Positions 9,052 through 18,033 of a stretch of DNA of 64,000 bases are shown in pieces. Each line of letters opens with the position of its first letter. The stretch's first letter is position 1. The notes beneath the pieces are model-generated. The model worked only from the letters and a program-made list of their open reading frames with translations, searched no databases and was not told the origin of the DNA. Both the position numbers and the translations under genes were made by a program. This stretch comes from Kocuria sp. TGY1127_2 (lineage in GTDB: Bacteria > Actinomycetota > Actinomycetes > Actinomycetales > Micrococcaceae), in the NCBI RefSeq assembly GCF_013394385.1, contig NZ_AP022834.1, positions 1,054,001 to 1,118,000 on the forward strand, read 5' to 3'.

Positions 9052-10653
9052 TCATAGGCCCTGGCCTGTGAAGCCACCGCCGAATCCGGGACCTCCCATA
9101 CCCGGCCCTCCGAATCCGCCGGGTGGTCCGCTGCGGCCGTAACCTGTTCCGAAGAGAATTCCGCCCAACGCGGCAGAGCCGTTGTTTCCGTGGCCGTATC
9201 CGCGACGGCTGAAGTCGTCGACATCACCCACAGCAATCCGCTGGGCGTCTTCAGCGAGGCGAATCGCTTGGTTGGCATGATTCAAGGCCCCGCTCGGATC
9301 CGACAGGCGCATTTTCTCAGCTTCTTCGAGATTCCTCTCTGCCTCGCCCAGGCGGGTTCTTGCTTGGGCTTGTACCCCGCCTCGCCGCGCGCGTACATAA
9401 TCCGATGCCGAGGTCAGCCGGGCCTGGGCGGAGAGCATCGTATGGGCAAGCGTTTCTCGGGCCGCTCGATCCCGTTCGTTCTGGTTGCGTACGCTCTCGA
9501 ACCCTCGATCCAATTCTTGTCTGGACTCGGATAGGCGACGGGACAGCGTCAATGGATCTATGGGTCCTCGAGCGCGTTCGGCCTCGATTTCCGTGACGAC
9601 AGTTTCGACGCTGGCGGTGCTGCCCGCTAAGTCGGCAAATGTGCCCCGTTCCATGAGCGAGCGAGCTTCTGCGAGGTCCGTTTTAGCCTGAGCCGTAGCT
9701 TCAGCCAGCGCACCATCGGCGCGTCGGAGCTCGTCACGGGAGTGTCCGATGGCTTCCAGGAGGGCCCGGGCTTGGCTCATGGCTTCTTCTCCTGCACGCA
9801 ACCGGACGACGGCTTCGGAGGAATTGCCGTCATCCAGACTGGACTGGGCTCCGGAGACGGCGTGGTCCGCAAAATCCAATCGATCCGTCGCCTGGCGGAG
9901 GTTGTCGGCGACCGAATCAGTTGCGTCGGGAGAGTAATCGGTCAGTAACGAATGATGTTCCTGTTCCCAGGTGGGCACATCATCGCGCAGGGCCGAGATG
10001 CTTCGCGTGAGCGAGTTGATAGCATCAGGCGCGTTTCGTTCGAGCTGTCTCAGTTCGGTGAAATTCTTTTCTTGCTTTTTCAGGGATTCTTGGGCCGAGT
10101 GGCAACCTTGAATAATCTCCGTGAGCCAGCTGCGTTGGTCTTCTTCCGAATCCGGGATTTCGTCGTCGAGTTGCTTCTGCAATTGGAAGCTCCGACGCAT
10201 GTGGACTTTGGCCTGATTTATGGCCGTCTGAAAAGGTCGGATCTGCTCATCACCGAACTGCGCTTGCGCGAAGGCCAATTCCTGCTCGCTCTGCGCGATG
10301 ACATCGTCGGTACTGACGAGGAGACTGCCGGCTTCAGCGCGCAGATCTGCGATGTCGGCAGGCGGGGGAGGCCCGTCATCGGCGTACCGGGCTTGAGCTT
10401 CGGCATATCGGGACCTCTGGTTACGGGATTTCCTCTTCGAGGTCATGTACCACCAAGCGAGGACAACAATGACGAGGACAAGTCCGAGGCCGGCGCCGGC
10501 ACTGAACGCGCTACCAACCCCTGCGGCGAGCGGAGCACCTGTATCACTCTGCGGGGCTGCGGCTGAGGCGGCGACGGGAGATGCCACAAGTCCTTTTGCC
10601 ACTACCGAGGAACCCAGCGCGACACCGAGTGCGTGACGTACTGACGAATTCAT
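9052..10653 (-). CDS. TPM-family-like membrane protein lacking the TPM domain; coiled coils and Gly-rich tail
   Basis: A 533-residue protein. ATG at 10653 follows GAGG and begins an Ala/Val-rich signal-like segment (1-32). After a short Gly/Ala stretch comes one strong membrane helix (about 52-70, LVLVIVVLAWWYM), a basic stop, then about 380 residues of coiled coil and a C-terminal Gly-rich tail with GGFGG, GMGG and FGGGF repeats. Relatives beside pspA normally carry an extracytoplasmic TPM domain of roughly 130 residues between signal peptide and membrane helix; here only about 20 residues separate them. Deletion of the domain is inferred from memory of the family. The frame extends upstream to 10767 without a good ribosome-binding site. 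Confidence 0.75.
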   Translation of the reverse strand: MNSSVRHALGVALGSSVVAKGLVASPVAASAAAPQSDTGAPLAAGVGSAFSAGAGLGLVLVIVVLAWWYMTSKRKSRNQRSRYAEAQARYADDGPPPPADIADLRAEAGSLLVSTDDVIAQSEQELAFAQAQFGDEQIRPFQTAINQAKVHMRRSFQLQKQLDDEIPDSEEDQRSWLTEIIQGCHSAQESLKKQEKNFTELRQLERNAPDAINSLTRSISALRDDVPTWEQEHHSLLTDYSPDATDSVADNLRQATDRLDFADHAVSGAQSSLDDGNSSEAVVRLRAGEEAMSQARALLEAIGHSRDELRRADGALAEATAQAKTDLAEARSLMERGTFADLAGSTASVETVVTEIEAERARGPIDPLTLSRRLSESRQELDRGFESVRNQNERDRAARETLAHTMLSAQARLTSASDYVRARRGGVQAQARTRLGEAERNLEEAEKMRLSDPSGALNHANQAIRLAEDAQRIAVGDVDDFSRRGYGHGNNGSAALGGILFGTGYGRSGPPGGFGGPGMGGPGFGGGFTGQGL

Positions 10654-10919
10654 GGGTAACCTCGCAAGCGTGGTCGGGGCGGGAACTCTTGCGCACCAGT
10701 CTAAGTGGTTTTTCTGCTCGGCCCTCGGGAAATCCACAGGATCTTCGCGCAGAGCATGTGTGGACACCTCGGCCCTGCGAAGTCCCAGGAAATGTCCAGA
10801 TTTCGCACAAGTCGCCCACAGTCGAGTGCGTCATAGTCGACTCAGATCCTTCTGGTCCGACCCGGTCAGCACCAGCATAAAATGACCTCGGCCTCGATCC
10901 ATGAGATGAAAGGCAAGAC

Positions 10920-12524
10920 ATGTCCAAAAACCCCGATGAGTATGGTCAAAATCCCGACAACTGGTCCGAAGGCTCCGGTCGTGAGCCACAGGATCCGGGA
11001 GCAGGACACGGAGAAACCGGGGACGCCGACGGGGTCGACCACAGCGTTCCCACGCAACCATTCCCTCAGTATGGGCAATCGGGTTCCGGGGCCTACGGCC
11101 AACAGGACGAGTCCGGACCAGACTCACATCAGAGCTTCGACGGCACGCGGGAAGCCCCCCAAGGTTACTCTCCCCAGGATCCCTACGGATATCAGTACGG
11201 TTCCGCCACCAACGGCCAGTACTACAACGAGAACCCCTACACGCAGCAGGGTTATTACGGAGCGAACGCTCGCGGGGTTCGTCAGAATCATCGTTTCGGC
11301 ACAGGGACACTCATCGGTGGAATGCTTCTTGCCGCCCTGCTCGGCGGGGGAGTTGCGGCAGGAGCCGGCGCGCTCATAGACAATCATTCGACGTCAGCCT
11401 CGGGATCCACAACGCCCAAGACGACGATCGTCAATAACCAGGATTCCGTTAACGCCGTGTCCGCGGCCGCTCAGAAGGCTTCCCCATCGGTCGCGACCAT
11501 CTCGGTATCGGGCAGTTCGCAGAGCGGATCGGGCTCCGGCGTCGTTCTGGACGACGAGGGGCACATCCTGACGAATACGCACGTTGTCACGCTGGATGGT
11601 ACGACGAGTAACGCCTCGATCCAGGTCAAGCTCTCGGACGGTACCGTCAAGCAAGCGAACGTCGTAGGGACCGATCCCACCTCGGATTTGGCGGTTATCA
11701 AGGTCGACCCCCAGGGTCTCAACCTCACCCCGGCTTCTACGGCGGATTCGAGCAAACTCAATGTCGGGGACATCGCGGTGGCTATCGGCGCACCGCTCGG
11801 TTTGGACGGGACCGTTACGGACGGCATCGTATCGAATCTGTCGCGCACTATCTCGGTAGCTTCCTCGGCGGCACCCGATGAGAGCGACTCCGGTCAGGAC
11901 GACTCCCAACAAGGGTCCTCGCCCTTCCAATTCCAATTCCCGGACAAGGATGGCGGAACCAAGAACAGTCAGTCCAACAAGACGATCGCATTGAACGTCA
12001 TGCAAACCGACGCCGCGATCAATCCCGGCAACTCCGGGGGTGCGCTGGTCAACTCCAAGGGGGAAGTGATCGGCGTCAACGTGGCCATAGCGTCCGCGGG
12101 GCAGTCGAGCGGCGGCTCGGGTTCGGATTCCTCCGGAAACATTGGTGTCGGCTTCTCCATACCGATCAACTATGCCAAGCGCATCGGTCAGGAGATCATC
12201 GACAACGGCAAGGCCTCACATGGCTACCTCGGAGCCAGCGTTTCGTCGAATCCTGCGTCGGGCGGGACAAGCCCGGACAGCTCATTCACCAACGGTGCCG
12301 TGGTCAAGAACGTCGTCTCAGGCTCGCCCGCCGAAAAGGCCGGGCTGAAGAAGGGCGATGTGGTGACCAAACTCAACGACCACGCGATCTCGGATGCGGA
12401 GTCCCTGACGGCAGCAGTTCGGGAAGCCCGGGCCAACGAGAAGGTCGGCATCAGCTACACGCGAGGTGGCAACACCCAGGACGGCGAGGTCACCTTGGGC
12501 GACGCCGACGATTCAGGGCAGTAG
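10920..12524 (+). CDS. HtrA/DegP-type S1C serine protease with PDZ domain
   Basis: A 534-residue membrane-anchored protease. A long Gly/Gln/Tyr/Pro-rich cytoplasmic N-terminus (1-125) precedes one membrane helix (about 126-153). The trypsin-like domain shows the full triad: His221 in ILTNTHVV, Asp256 in TSDLAVIK, Ser372 in NPGNSGGAL. A C-terminal PDZ domain (about 430-525) includes GSPAEKAGLKKGDVV. An Asp/Ser/Gln-rich insert (about 317-350) interrupts the protease domain. Likely role: extracytoplasmic protein quality control. It is divergent from the PspA-linked gene. Start ATG 10920. Confidence 0.94.
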   Translation: MSKNPDEYGQNPDNWSEGSGREPQDPGAGHGETGDADGVDHSVPTQPFPQYGQSGSGAYGQQDESGPDSHQSFDGTREAPQGYSPQDPYGYQYGSATNGQYYNENPYTQQGYYGANARGVRQNHRFGTGTLIGGMLLAALLGGGVAAGAGALIDNHSTSASGSTTPKTTIVNNQDSVNAVSAAAQKASPSVATISVSGSSQSGSGSGVVLDDEGHILTNTHVVTLDGTTSNASIQVKLSDGTVKQANVVGTDPTSDLAVIKVDPQGLNLTPASTADSSKLNVGDIAVAIGAPLGLDGTVTDGIVSNLSRTISVASSAAPDESDSGQDDSQQGSSPFQFQFPDKDGGTKNSQSNKTIALNVMQTDAAINPGNSGGALVNSKGEVIGVNVAIASAGQSSGGSGSDSSGNIGVGFSIPINYAKRIGQEIIDNGKASHGYLGASVSSNPASGGTSPDSSFTNGAVVKNVVSGSPAEKAGLKKGDVVTKLNDHAISDAESLTAAVREARANEKVGISYTRGGNTQDGEVTLGDADDSGQ

Positions 12525-12538
12525 ACCCAATGTCCTGG

Positions 12539-12569
12539 CTTCCCGAGGCGAGGAGCGCGCTTCGGGAAG
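12539..12569. terminator. Weak hairpin between convergent genes
   Basis: CTTCCCGA (12539-12546) pairs with TCGGGAAG (12562-12569) across a GC-rich 15-base loop, between the htrA stop and the convergent trmL stop. There is no U-run, so terminator status is uncertain. Confidence 0.4.
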
Positions 12570-12574
12570 TCGGC

Positions 12575-13063
12575 CTACAGAACCCCACCGAAATCGTGTT
12601 GGCGCCACGCCTCATAGAGCGCGATCGACGCGGAATTCGCTAGATTGAGGGAGCGCCGTCCCGGGATCATTGGAATACGAACCAATTCGTCGATCCGAGG
12701 ATTGTCTTGAACCTCGTCCGGCAGGCCGACGGACTCCGGGCCGAACATCAACGTGTCGCCCTCCTGGTACTTCACGTCGGCGAAATTTTTGGTGCCCCGA
12801 GTGCTGAACGCGATCATTCGTGACCCTTCCAGCGCCGCCCAGGCCGCATCAAGGTTCGGATGAACCGTCACGACGGCCAAGTCATGGTAATCGAGTCCTG
12901 CCCGCCGCAGATGCGCATCGGCAAAATTGAATCCAAGCGGCTCGACGAGGTGAAGATGGGCCCCGGTTACTGCAGCCAGTCGGATAGCGTTACCGGTATT
13001 GCCGGGAATTTCGGGGGTATAGAACAAGATGTTGAACACGTCGAGCAAGTCTAGCCGCGGCAT
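12575..13063 (-). CDS. trmL: tRNA (cytidine(34)-2'-O)-methyltransferase
   Basis: A 162-residue SPOUT methyltransferase that modifies the wobble base of tRNA-Leu using SAM. Family signatures are N-terminal ILFYTPEIPGNTGNAIR and, at the C-terminal trefoil knot, GPESVGLP, IPMIPGRRSLNLANSASIALYE. The length matches TrmL. ATG at 13063 has GGAGG only three bases upstream; ATG at 13078 has no ribosome-binding site, so the first few residues are uncertain. It is divergent from the cysteine desulfurase gene, and both serve tRNA modification. Confidence 0.93.
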   Translation of the reverse strand: MPRLDLLDVFNILFYTPEIPGNTGNAIRLAAVTGAHLHLVEPLGFNFADAHLRRAGLDYHDLAVVTVHPNLDAAWAALEGSRMIAFSTRGTKNFADVKYQEGDTLMFGPESVGLPDEVQDNPRIDELVRIPMIPGRRSLNLANSASIALYEAWRQHDFGGVL

Positions 13064-13171
13064 CGTCCTCCGTCTCATCGGGCAACATCGACACGAGCAC
13101 TAGAATGGGTGCGTCGGGCGGGGTAGGCCCCCGTCCCAACAATCGAACTCGTGACCGAAGGAGCATCCGCA

Positions 13172-14380
13172 GTGCAGGGCGTTTACCTCGACAACGCGGC
13201 TACCGCGCCCGTCAATGAAGCGGCATTGCAAGGCATGATCGACCAGATGCGTACCGGAGGGAACGCATCATCCCTGCACGCAGCAGGACGCCGGGCTCGC
13301 ATGGTCGTGGAGTCCGGACGCGAACAGATCGCCCGTGCCGTCGGCGCGGACCCGGCAGAGGTCATTTTCACCTCCGGCGGCACAGAAGCGGACAACCTCG
13401 CCGTCAAAGGCATGTTCTGGAAGAGGCAGGAAAATCACCCTGAGCGGGACCGCATCATCCTCAGCCCCGTCGAGCACCACGCGGTCAAGGATGCCGCGCT
13501 TTGGCTTGAGAAATATCAGGGCGCTCGCCTGGAATGGCTCAGCGTCGACGTCGAAGGACGCGTGGATCCTCACGAATTGAAGGACCTCTTGGCGGGTAGA
13601 TCCGACGACGTCGCGCTCGTGACCGTCATGATGGCCAATAACGAAGTCGGCACGGTGCAACCCGTATCCGCTCTGGCGGCTGTCTGCGAGGATGCCGATG
13701 TACCTTTTCACACGGATGCAGTGCAGGCCTTCGGCGCGATTCCCCTGAACTTCCACGGTACGGGGTGCACGACGATGGCGATCTCGGGCCACAAAATCGG
13801 GGCTCCGATGGGGATCGGGGCCCTGGTCGCCAAACGTCAGGCGCCTTTGACCGCGGTGATCCACGGCGGCGGCCAAGAACGCGACGTCCGGTCGGGGACG
13901 ATCGACTCGCCCGCCATTGCGGGCTTCGGTATTGCAGCGGAGCAGGCTTGCGCGCGCATGGGCGAAGAATCTGCACGAATCAAGAACTTGCGCGATCGTT
14001 TGATCGCGGGCATCCAGGACAGAATTCCGGAGGCCGTGCTGCGCGGACCCGGGGATCTGGCCGTTGAGAGTCGTCTCCCCGGTAATGCCCACTTCACCTT
14101 CCCGGGTTGCGAGGGGGATTCGCTCCTTTTTCTTCTCGACATGTCCGGTGTCCTGTCCTCGACGGGTTCCGCCTGCAACGCGGGGGTTCCCCGGCCTTCT
14201 GAAGTGCTTTTGGCCATGGGAGTTGAAGAGATCGATGCCCGAGGCGCCCAGCGATTTACCCTGGGAGTCTCTACGACGGAAGCCGACGTCGACGCCCTCT
14301 TGGACGCGTTGCCGGCCGCCTACGCTCAGGCGGTCAAGGCGGGAATGGCCGACCATGCTCCCAGTGGTCCCTGGAGCTGA
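13172..14380 (+). CDS. Cysteine desulfurase (NifS/IscS-like)
   Basis: A 402-residue PLP enzyme that converts cysteine to alanine and a protein persulfide. The PLP lysine is Lys208 in ISGHKIGAPMG; the persulfide-forming cysteine is Cys335 in SSTGSACNAG. GTG at 13172 is chosen because GAAGGAG lies eight bases upstream; a GTG at 13151 would put this site inside the gene. It lies 114 bases upstream of mnmA, so the likely job is sulfur supply for tRNA 2-thiouridine (Rv3025c-Rv3024c arrangement in M. tuberculosis, from memory). It may also feed Fe-S assembly. Confidence 0.94.
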   Translation: MQGVYLDNAATAPVNEAALQGMIDQMRTGGNASSLHAAGRRARMVVESGREQIARAVGADPAEVIFTSGGTEADNLAVKGMFWKRQENHPERDRIILSPVEHHAVKDAALWLEKYQGARLEWLSVDVEGRVDPHELKDLLAGRSDDVALVTVMMANNEVGTVQPVSALAAVCEDADVPFHTDAVQAFGAIPLNFHGTGCTTMAISGHKIGAPMGIGALVAKRQAPLTAVIHGGGQERDVRSGTIDSPAIAGFGIAAEQACARMGEESARIKNLRDRLIAGIQDRIPEAVLRGPGDLAVESRLPGNAHFTFPGCEGDSLLFLLDMSGVLSSTGSACNAGVPRPSEVLLAMGVEEIDARGAQRFTLGVSTTEADVDALLDALPAAYAQAVKAGMADHAPSGPWS

Positions 14381-14407
14381 TCCGATATTCGCGGTCCACG
14401 GGGTGCA

Positions 14408-14440
14408 GGGCACGGTGACGAGGGGAATAGCGCCGTGCCC
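14408..14440 (+). other. Intergenic hairpin before mnmA
   Basis: GGGCACGG (14408-14415) and CCGTGCCC (14433-14440) form an 8-bp stem with a 17-base loop in the spacer between the cysteine desulfurase gene and mnmA. No U-run follows, so partial attenuation or RNA processing is only a possibility. Confidence 0.35.
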
Positions 14441-14494
14441 GCGGACGTTGTACCGTGGCGAAGCCGACCAAAGAACCGTTGAGGAAGAGGACAC

Positions 14495-15670
14495 ATGAGG
14501 GTATTGGCAGCGATGAGCGGGGGTGTCGACTCCGCGGTTGCGGCGGCACGAGCAGTGGACGCGGGACATGACGTCGTCGGCGTGCATCTTGCCCTCTCCC
14601 GTATGCCCGGGACTCTCCGCACAGGTTCACGGGGCTGTTGCACGATTGAGGACTCCATGGACGCGCGTCGTGTATGCGACAAATTGGGGATCCCGTTCTA
14701 CGTGTGGGATTTCTCGGACCGTTTCAAGGAAGACGTCGTCGATAATTTCATCGACGAGTATGCCCAGGGTCGGACCCCGAATCCTTGCATGAGGTGCAAC
14801 GAGAAAATCAAGTTTTCAGCCCTTCTGGAGAAGGCCGTTGCCCTCGGCTTCGATGCGGTGTGCACGGGCCACTATGCCAAGGTCGTCCAGGACGAGGACG
14901 GCAACGTTGAGCTGCATCGCGCAGCCGATTGGGCCAAAGACCAGTCCTACGTCTTGGGCGTATTGACTCATGAGCAGTTGAAGCATTCGATGTTCCCTCT
15001 CGCGGAGACGCCCACCAAAGCTGAGGTGAGAGCCGAAGCCGAGGAACGCGGTTTTTCCATCGCCAAGAAGCCCGATTCGCATGACATCTGCTTCATACCG
15101 GACGGCGATACCCGAGGATGGCTTGAAGAACGCATTGACCTTGAAGAGGGAGAGATCAAGGACACTTCGGGCGAGGTTCTGGGAACTCACAAGGGTGCGC
15201 ACGCGTTCACCGTGGGTCAGCGCAAGGGATTGTCGATCGGTCGCCCCGCGTCGGACGGCAAGCCGCGCTTCGTCCTCGAGATCCGTCCTAAGACCAATGA
15301 GGTCGTCGTGGGCTCCAAAGAGATGCTTGCGGTCGACGAGATCCGAGGGATCCGAGAGACATGGGCGGGTCTTCCGGTTCCCGAAGTGCAGGCGTTCGGT
15401 ACCGGCCTGGACCATCCCGGTGCCGTCTCGGAATCTTTTCAGATCAAGGCGCAGGTGCGTGCGCACGCTGATCCGGTTCCTGCGGTGGCACATCTGGAGA
15501 TCGGTGAGGTCGACGGCGAAGCCGCGCGCGAACTGGTCGTACGTCTTGACGAGCCCCTGCGTGGTGTAGCACCTGGTCAGACCGTTGTCATTTACCAAGG
15601 AACCCGCGTGCTGGGGCAGGCGACCATCAACCGCGCATATTCGCTCTCGCGACCCGACATCGTCGGCTGA
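14495..15670 (+). CDS. mnmA: tRNA-specific 2-thiouridylase MnmA
   Basis: A 391-residue ATP-dependent enzyme that thiolates U34 of tRNA-Lys, -Glu and -Gln. The PP-loop SGGVDS is at residues 8-13. The two catalytic cysteines are visible: Cys101 in NPCMRCN and Cys199 in [10 protein letters not shown], matching the E. coli positions closely. The C-terminal beta-barrel domain follows. ATG 14495 is preceded by GAGGAAGAGG. The upstream cysteine desulfurase is the likely sulfur donor. Confidence 0.96.
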   Translation: MRVLAAMSGGVDSAVAAARAVDAGHDVVGVHLALSRMPGTLRTGSRGCCTIEDSMDARRVCDKLGIPFYVWDFSDRFKEDVVDNFIDEYAQGRTPNPCMRCNEKIKFSALLEKAVALGFDAVCTGHYAKVVQDEDGNVELHRAADWAKDQSYVLGVLTHEQLKHSMFPLAETPTKAEVRAEAEERGFSIAKKPDSHDICFIPDGDTRGWLEERIDLEEGEIKDTSGEVLGTHKGAHAFTVGQRKGLSIGRPASDGKPRFVLEIRPKTNEVVVGSKEMLAVDEIRGIRETWAGLPVPEVQAFGTGLDHPGAVSESFQIKAQVRAHADPVPAVAHLEIGEVDGEAARELVVRLDEPLRGVAPGQTVVIYQGTRVLGQATINRAYSLSRPDIVG

Positions 15671-15750
15671 ATGCTGTTGGTGACAGCGCTGCGGTCAGAA
15701 GTTGCTCTCGGTATGCGGAGACGGCCGAGGGAACCGTAGACTGTCTCACT

Positions 15751-16140
15751 ATGACGCAGACTCCAGAGCCCCGCGAAACATTTGATGCCCGCGCCAGTTC
15801 CTTGAACGACGTCGACCCCTCCGTTTTCGAGGAGCTTCTCCAGATGCGGAGCACGATCGATAATATTGACGCGGCACTCGTCCACATGCTCGCTGAACGG
15901 TTCAAGGCGACGCAACGGGTCGGATACCTGAAAGCGCAATATCAATTGCCTCCTGGGGATCCCGGCCGCGAAGCAGCTCAGATCCAACGTCTCAGGAATC
16001 TCGCCAAGAACGCCCACCTCGATCCCGAATTCGCCGAGAAATTTCTCAACTTCATCATCAGCGAGGTCATTCGACACCACGAGCGCATCGCGGAGGATCA
16101 CAACGGTCGGGACAGCGAGGCCGTGGAGGGCGAGGAATGA
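15751..16140 (+). CDS. Chorismate mutase, AroQ class
   Basis: A 129-residue all-helical chorismate mutase that makes prephenate for Phe/Tyr synthesis. The AroQ core is visible: MRSTIDNIDAALVHMLAERF, then KATQRVGYLKAQYQLPPGDP with active-site Arg and Lys, and a last helix with FLNFIISEVIRHHERI. An N-terminal extension of about 25 residues is unlike secreted chorismate mutases, and there is no signal peptide. Its stop overlaps the ATG of the MetE-like gene (ATGA), implying translational coupling. Confidence 0.9.
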   Translation: MTQTPEPRETFDARASSLNDVDPSVFEELLQMRSTIDNIDAALVHMLAERFKATQRVGYLKAQYQLPPGDPGREAAQIQRLRNLAKNAHLDPEFAEKFLNFIISEVIRHHERIAEDHNGRDSEAVEGEE

Positions 16141-17177
16141 CGCTCAACTCGCCGTCCGGAGGCCACAGCCCTCGCGGGGACAGGATTGTGGCCTCATCCA
16201 GAGGGAGAGTCTCGGGAACCGAGTTCTACGAATCTCTCCTCGGCGTCCGTGGCGAATTGGGTGCTCCTCACCTTTCTCCTTTGCCCGAACTGCCCGAACG
16301 CGGGTTCTCGGCAACACGTACGGCCCGAACCATCGCATCTCTCGAGGAGCTCTACGCGGACGGTCAACCCTTCGGCTGGCGACTTGGGGCGCGTCCCAGC
16401 AAGGAGTCCCGGGCGGCAGCGTCGCAGTTGCACAGTGATATCAACATACTGGCGGATGTCATCGGTTCTGCGGGTCGGGGGCACAAAGGGCACACCGTCG
16501 TGTCGCTGACCGGACCCGTGAGCCTGGCCGCTGAGCTCAAATTAAGGAATGGGGAAGCCGTGCTGAGTGACCACGGCGCCCGTCGGGAGCTGGCGGATTC
16601 GCTGTGCGAAGGGCTGGGCTCTTTGACGCGGGCCCTCAGAACAGCGGTCGACGGAGAGGGACTGACCGTCAGATGGTGCGAGCCCGACCTGGAGCAAGCT
16701 CTCGCGGGTCAGATCCCTACCTCAAGTGGCTATCGAACCTTGAGGTCGATTCCTCGTGCGGAGGTTCGGAATTCACTGGCGGATATCGCGGAAGCCACCC
16801 AACGTCACGGAGTCGGCTCCGTCATCGACGTCGGTGGCCCGGTTCCCGACATGGAATTCGGGCGGTTCTTCGACGCCATTGCGGCCCGTCCGCACGGTCG
16901 GGGAGCTGACGAATGGGAACGCATCGCCGGCGCCGTCGACCGAGGACAATCGGCGTGGTTGGGCGTCACCGGTAGCGGAGCCCAGGACCAGACTGTGGAG
17001 ACCATTCGATCTTTCTGGAGAACGTGGCGGGACCTCGGACTTGGGGCACAAGATCTCGCCAAGGTGACGATCGAGGAAGAAGATGACCTCTCGACCGTCT
17101 CACCTGAACGAGGTTTGACCGTTCAGACCCGGAGCGCAGCGATTGCGGAGGGTCTGCTCGACCTGTCACGCGAGTAA
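16137..17177 (+). CDS. MetE C-terminal-like protein ('methionine synthase'-like)
   Basis: A 346-residue protein resembling the cobalamin-independent methionine synthase barrel, as found near mnmA and ligA in actinobacteria (Rv3015c-like). The clearest family match is TVVSLTGPVSLAAELKLRNG, with acidic and Arg residues around a barrel. The His/Cys zinc ligands needed by MetE are not apparent: the only cysteines sit in SLCEGLG and RWCEPDL. Catalysis of methionine synthesis is therefore doubtful. It overlaps the chorismate mutase gene by four bases. The ligA gene that usually follows is absent; mtrA comes next. Confidence 0.72.
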   Translation: MTLNSPSGGHSPRGDRIVASSRGRVSGTEFYESLLGVRGELGAPHLSPLPELPERGFSATRTARTIASLEELYADGQPFGWRLGARPSKESRAAASQLHSDINILADVIGSAGRGHKGHTVVSLTGPVSLAAELKLRNGEAVLSDHGARRELADSLCEGLGSLTRALRTAVDGEGLTVRWCEPDLEQALAGQIPTSSGYRTLRSIPRAEVRNSLADIAEATQRHGVGSVIDVGGPVPDMEFGRFFDAIAARPHGRGADEWERIAGAVDRGQSAWLGVTGSGAQDQTVETIRSFWRTWRDLGLGAQDLAKVTIEEEDDLSTVSPERGLTVQTRSAAIAEGLLDLSRE

Positions 17178-17337
17178 TCAGACCGGCTCTTACGTGACAT
17201 TCATTGCTTCACTGTCGGCACCGAAAGGATATTGCGTACTGATGTCGCGTAATGTTGCATGGAACAGTATGCCGACTTCAACCTGGTTTTGTTGTGCCCG
17301 TCGTGGGTAACCTCAGGGGAACTGGAAAGGAGCGCGA

Positions 17338-18027
17338 GTGAAGGCGCGAATTTTGGTAGTGGACGATGACGAGGCCCTCTCGGAGATGGTAGGTATCGTT
17401 CTGACCAACGAGGGCTACGAGCCCACATTCTGCGACGCGGGAGACCGTGCCGTGAGCGCCTTCGAAAGCTACGATCCGGATCTCATTCTTCTGGACCTCA
17501 TGCTGCCAGGAATGAGCGGTATCCAGGTGTGCGAGCGTATCCGAGAAACCTCGGACGTCCCGGTCATCATGTTGACCGCCAAGTCGGATACGGAAGACGT
17601 GGTTCGTGGTCTCGAGGCAGGCGCCGACGATTACATCGCCAAGCCCTTCAAGCCTGCCGAACTCTTGGCTCGAATCCGGACTCGGCTGCGGACCGGTGAT
17701 GCCCGTTCGGCCGAACGCATTGAGATCGGCGATCTGAGTATCGATTTGGCGGGTCGGGCCGTGACCCGCGGTGAGGCAACGGTGCGCCTGACTCCGCTCG
17801 AGTACGATCTGCTCGTCAATCTTGCACAGGAACCGGGCCAAGTGCTGTCCAGAGACCTTCTCCTCGATCGAATCTGGGGTTACGACTCCGATGCAGACCG
17901 GAGGCTTGTCAACGTCCACGTTCAGCGGCTCCGCGCTAAGATCGAAAAGGACCCAGAAAAACCTGACCTAATTCAGACCGTGCGAGGGGTTGGGTACAAG
18001 GCCAACGCGAGCCAGGTGCGACGCTAA
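17338..18027 (+). CDS. mtrA: Two-component response regulator MtrA
   Basis: A 229-residue OmpR-family regulator. The receiver domain has the acidic pocket (residues 9-11), phosphoacceptor Asp53 in LILLDLMLPG, and Lys in IAKPFKP. The DNA-binding winged helix (about 130-225) ends in HVQRLRAKIEKDPEKPDLI and VRGVGYKA. MtrA controls cell-wall hydrolases, septation and replication-linked genes in actinobacteria. GTG at 17338 follows GGAAAGGAG. It is six bases upstream of mtrB and forms the head of mtrA-mtrB-lpqB. Confidence 0.97.
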   Translation: MKARILVVDDDEALSEMVGIVLTNEGYEPTFCDAGDRAVSAFESYDPDLILLDLMLPGMSGIQVCERIRETSDVPVIMLTAKSDTEDVVRGLEAGADDYIAKPFKPAELLARIRTRLRTGDARSAERIEIGDLSIDLAGRAVTRGEATVRLTPLEYDLLVNLAQEPGQVLSRDLLLDRIWGYDSDADRRLVNVHVQRLRAKIEKDPEKPDLIQTVRGVGYKANASQVRR

Positions 18028-18033
18028 GAGGAC

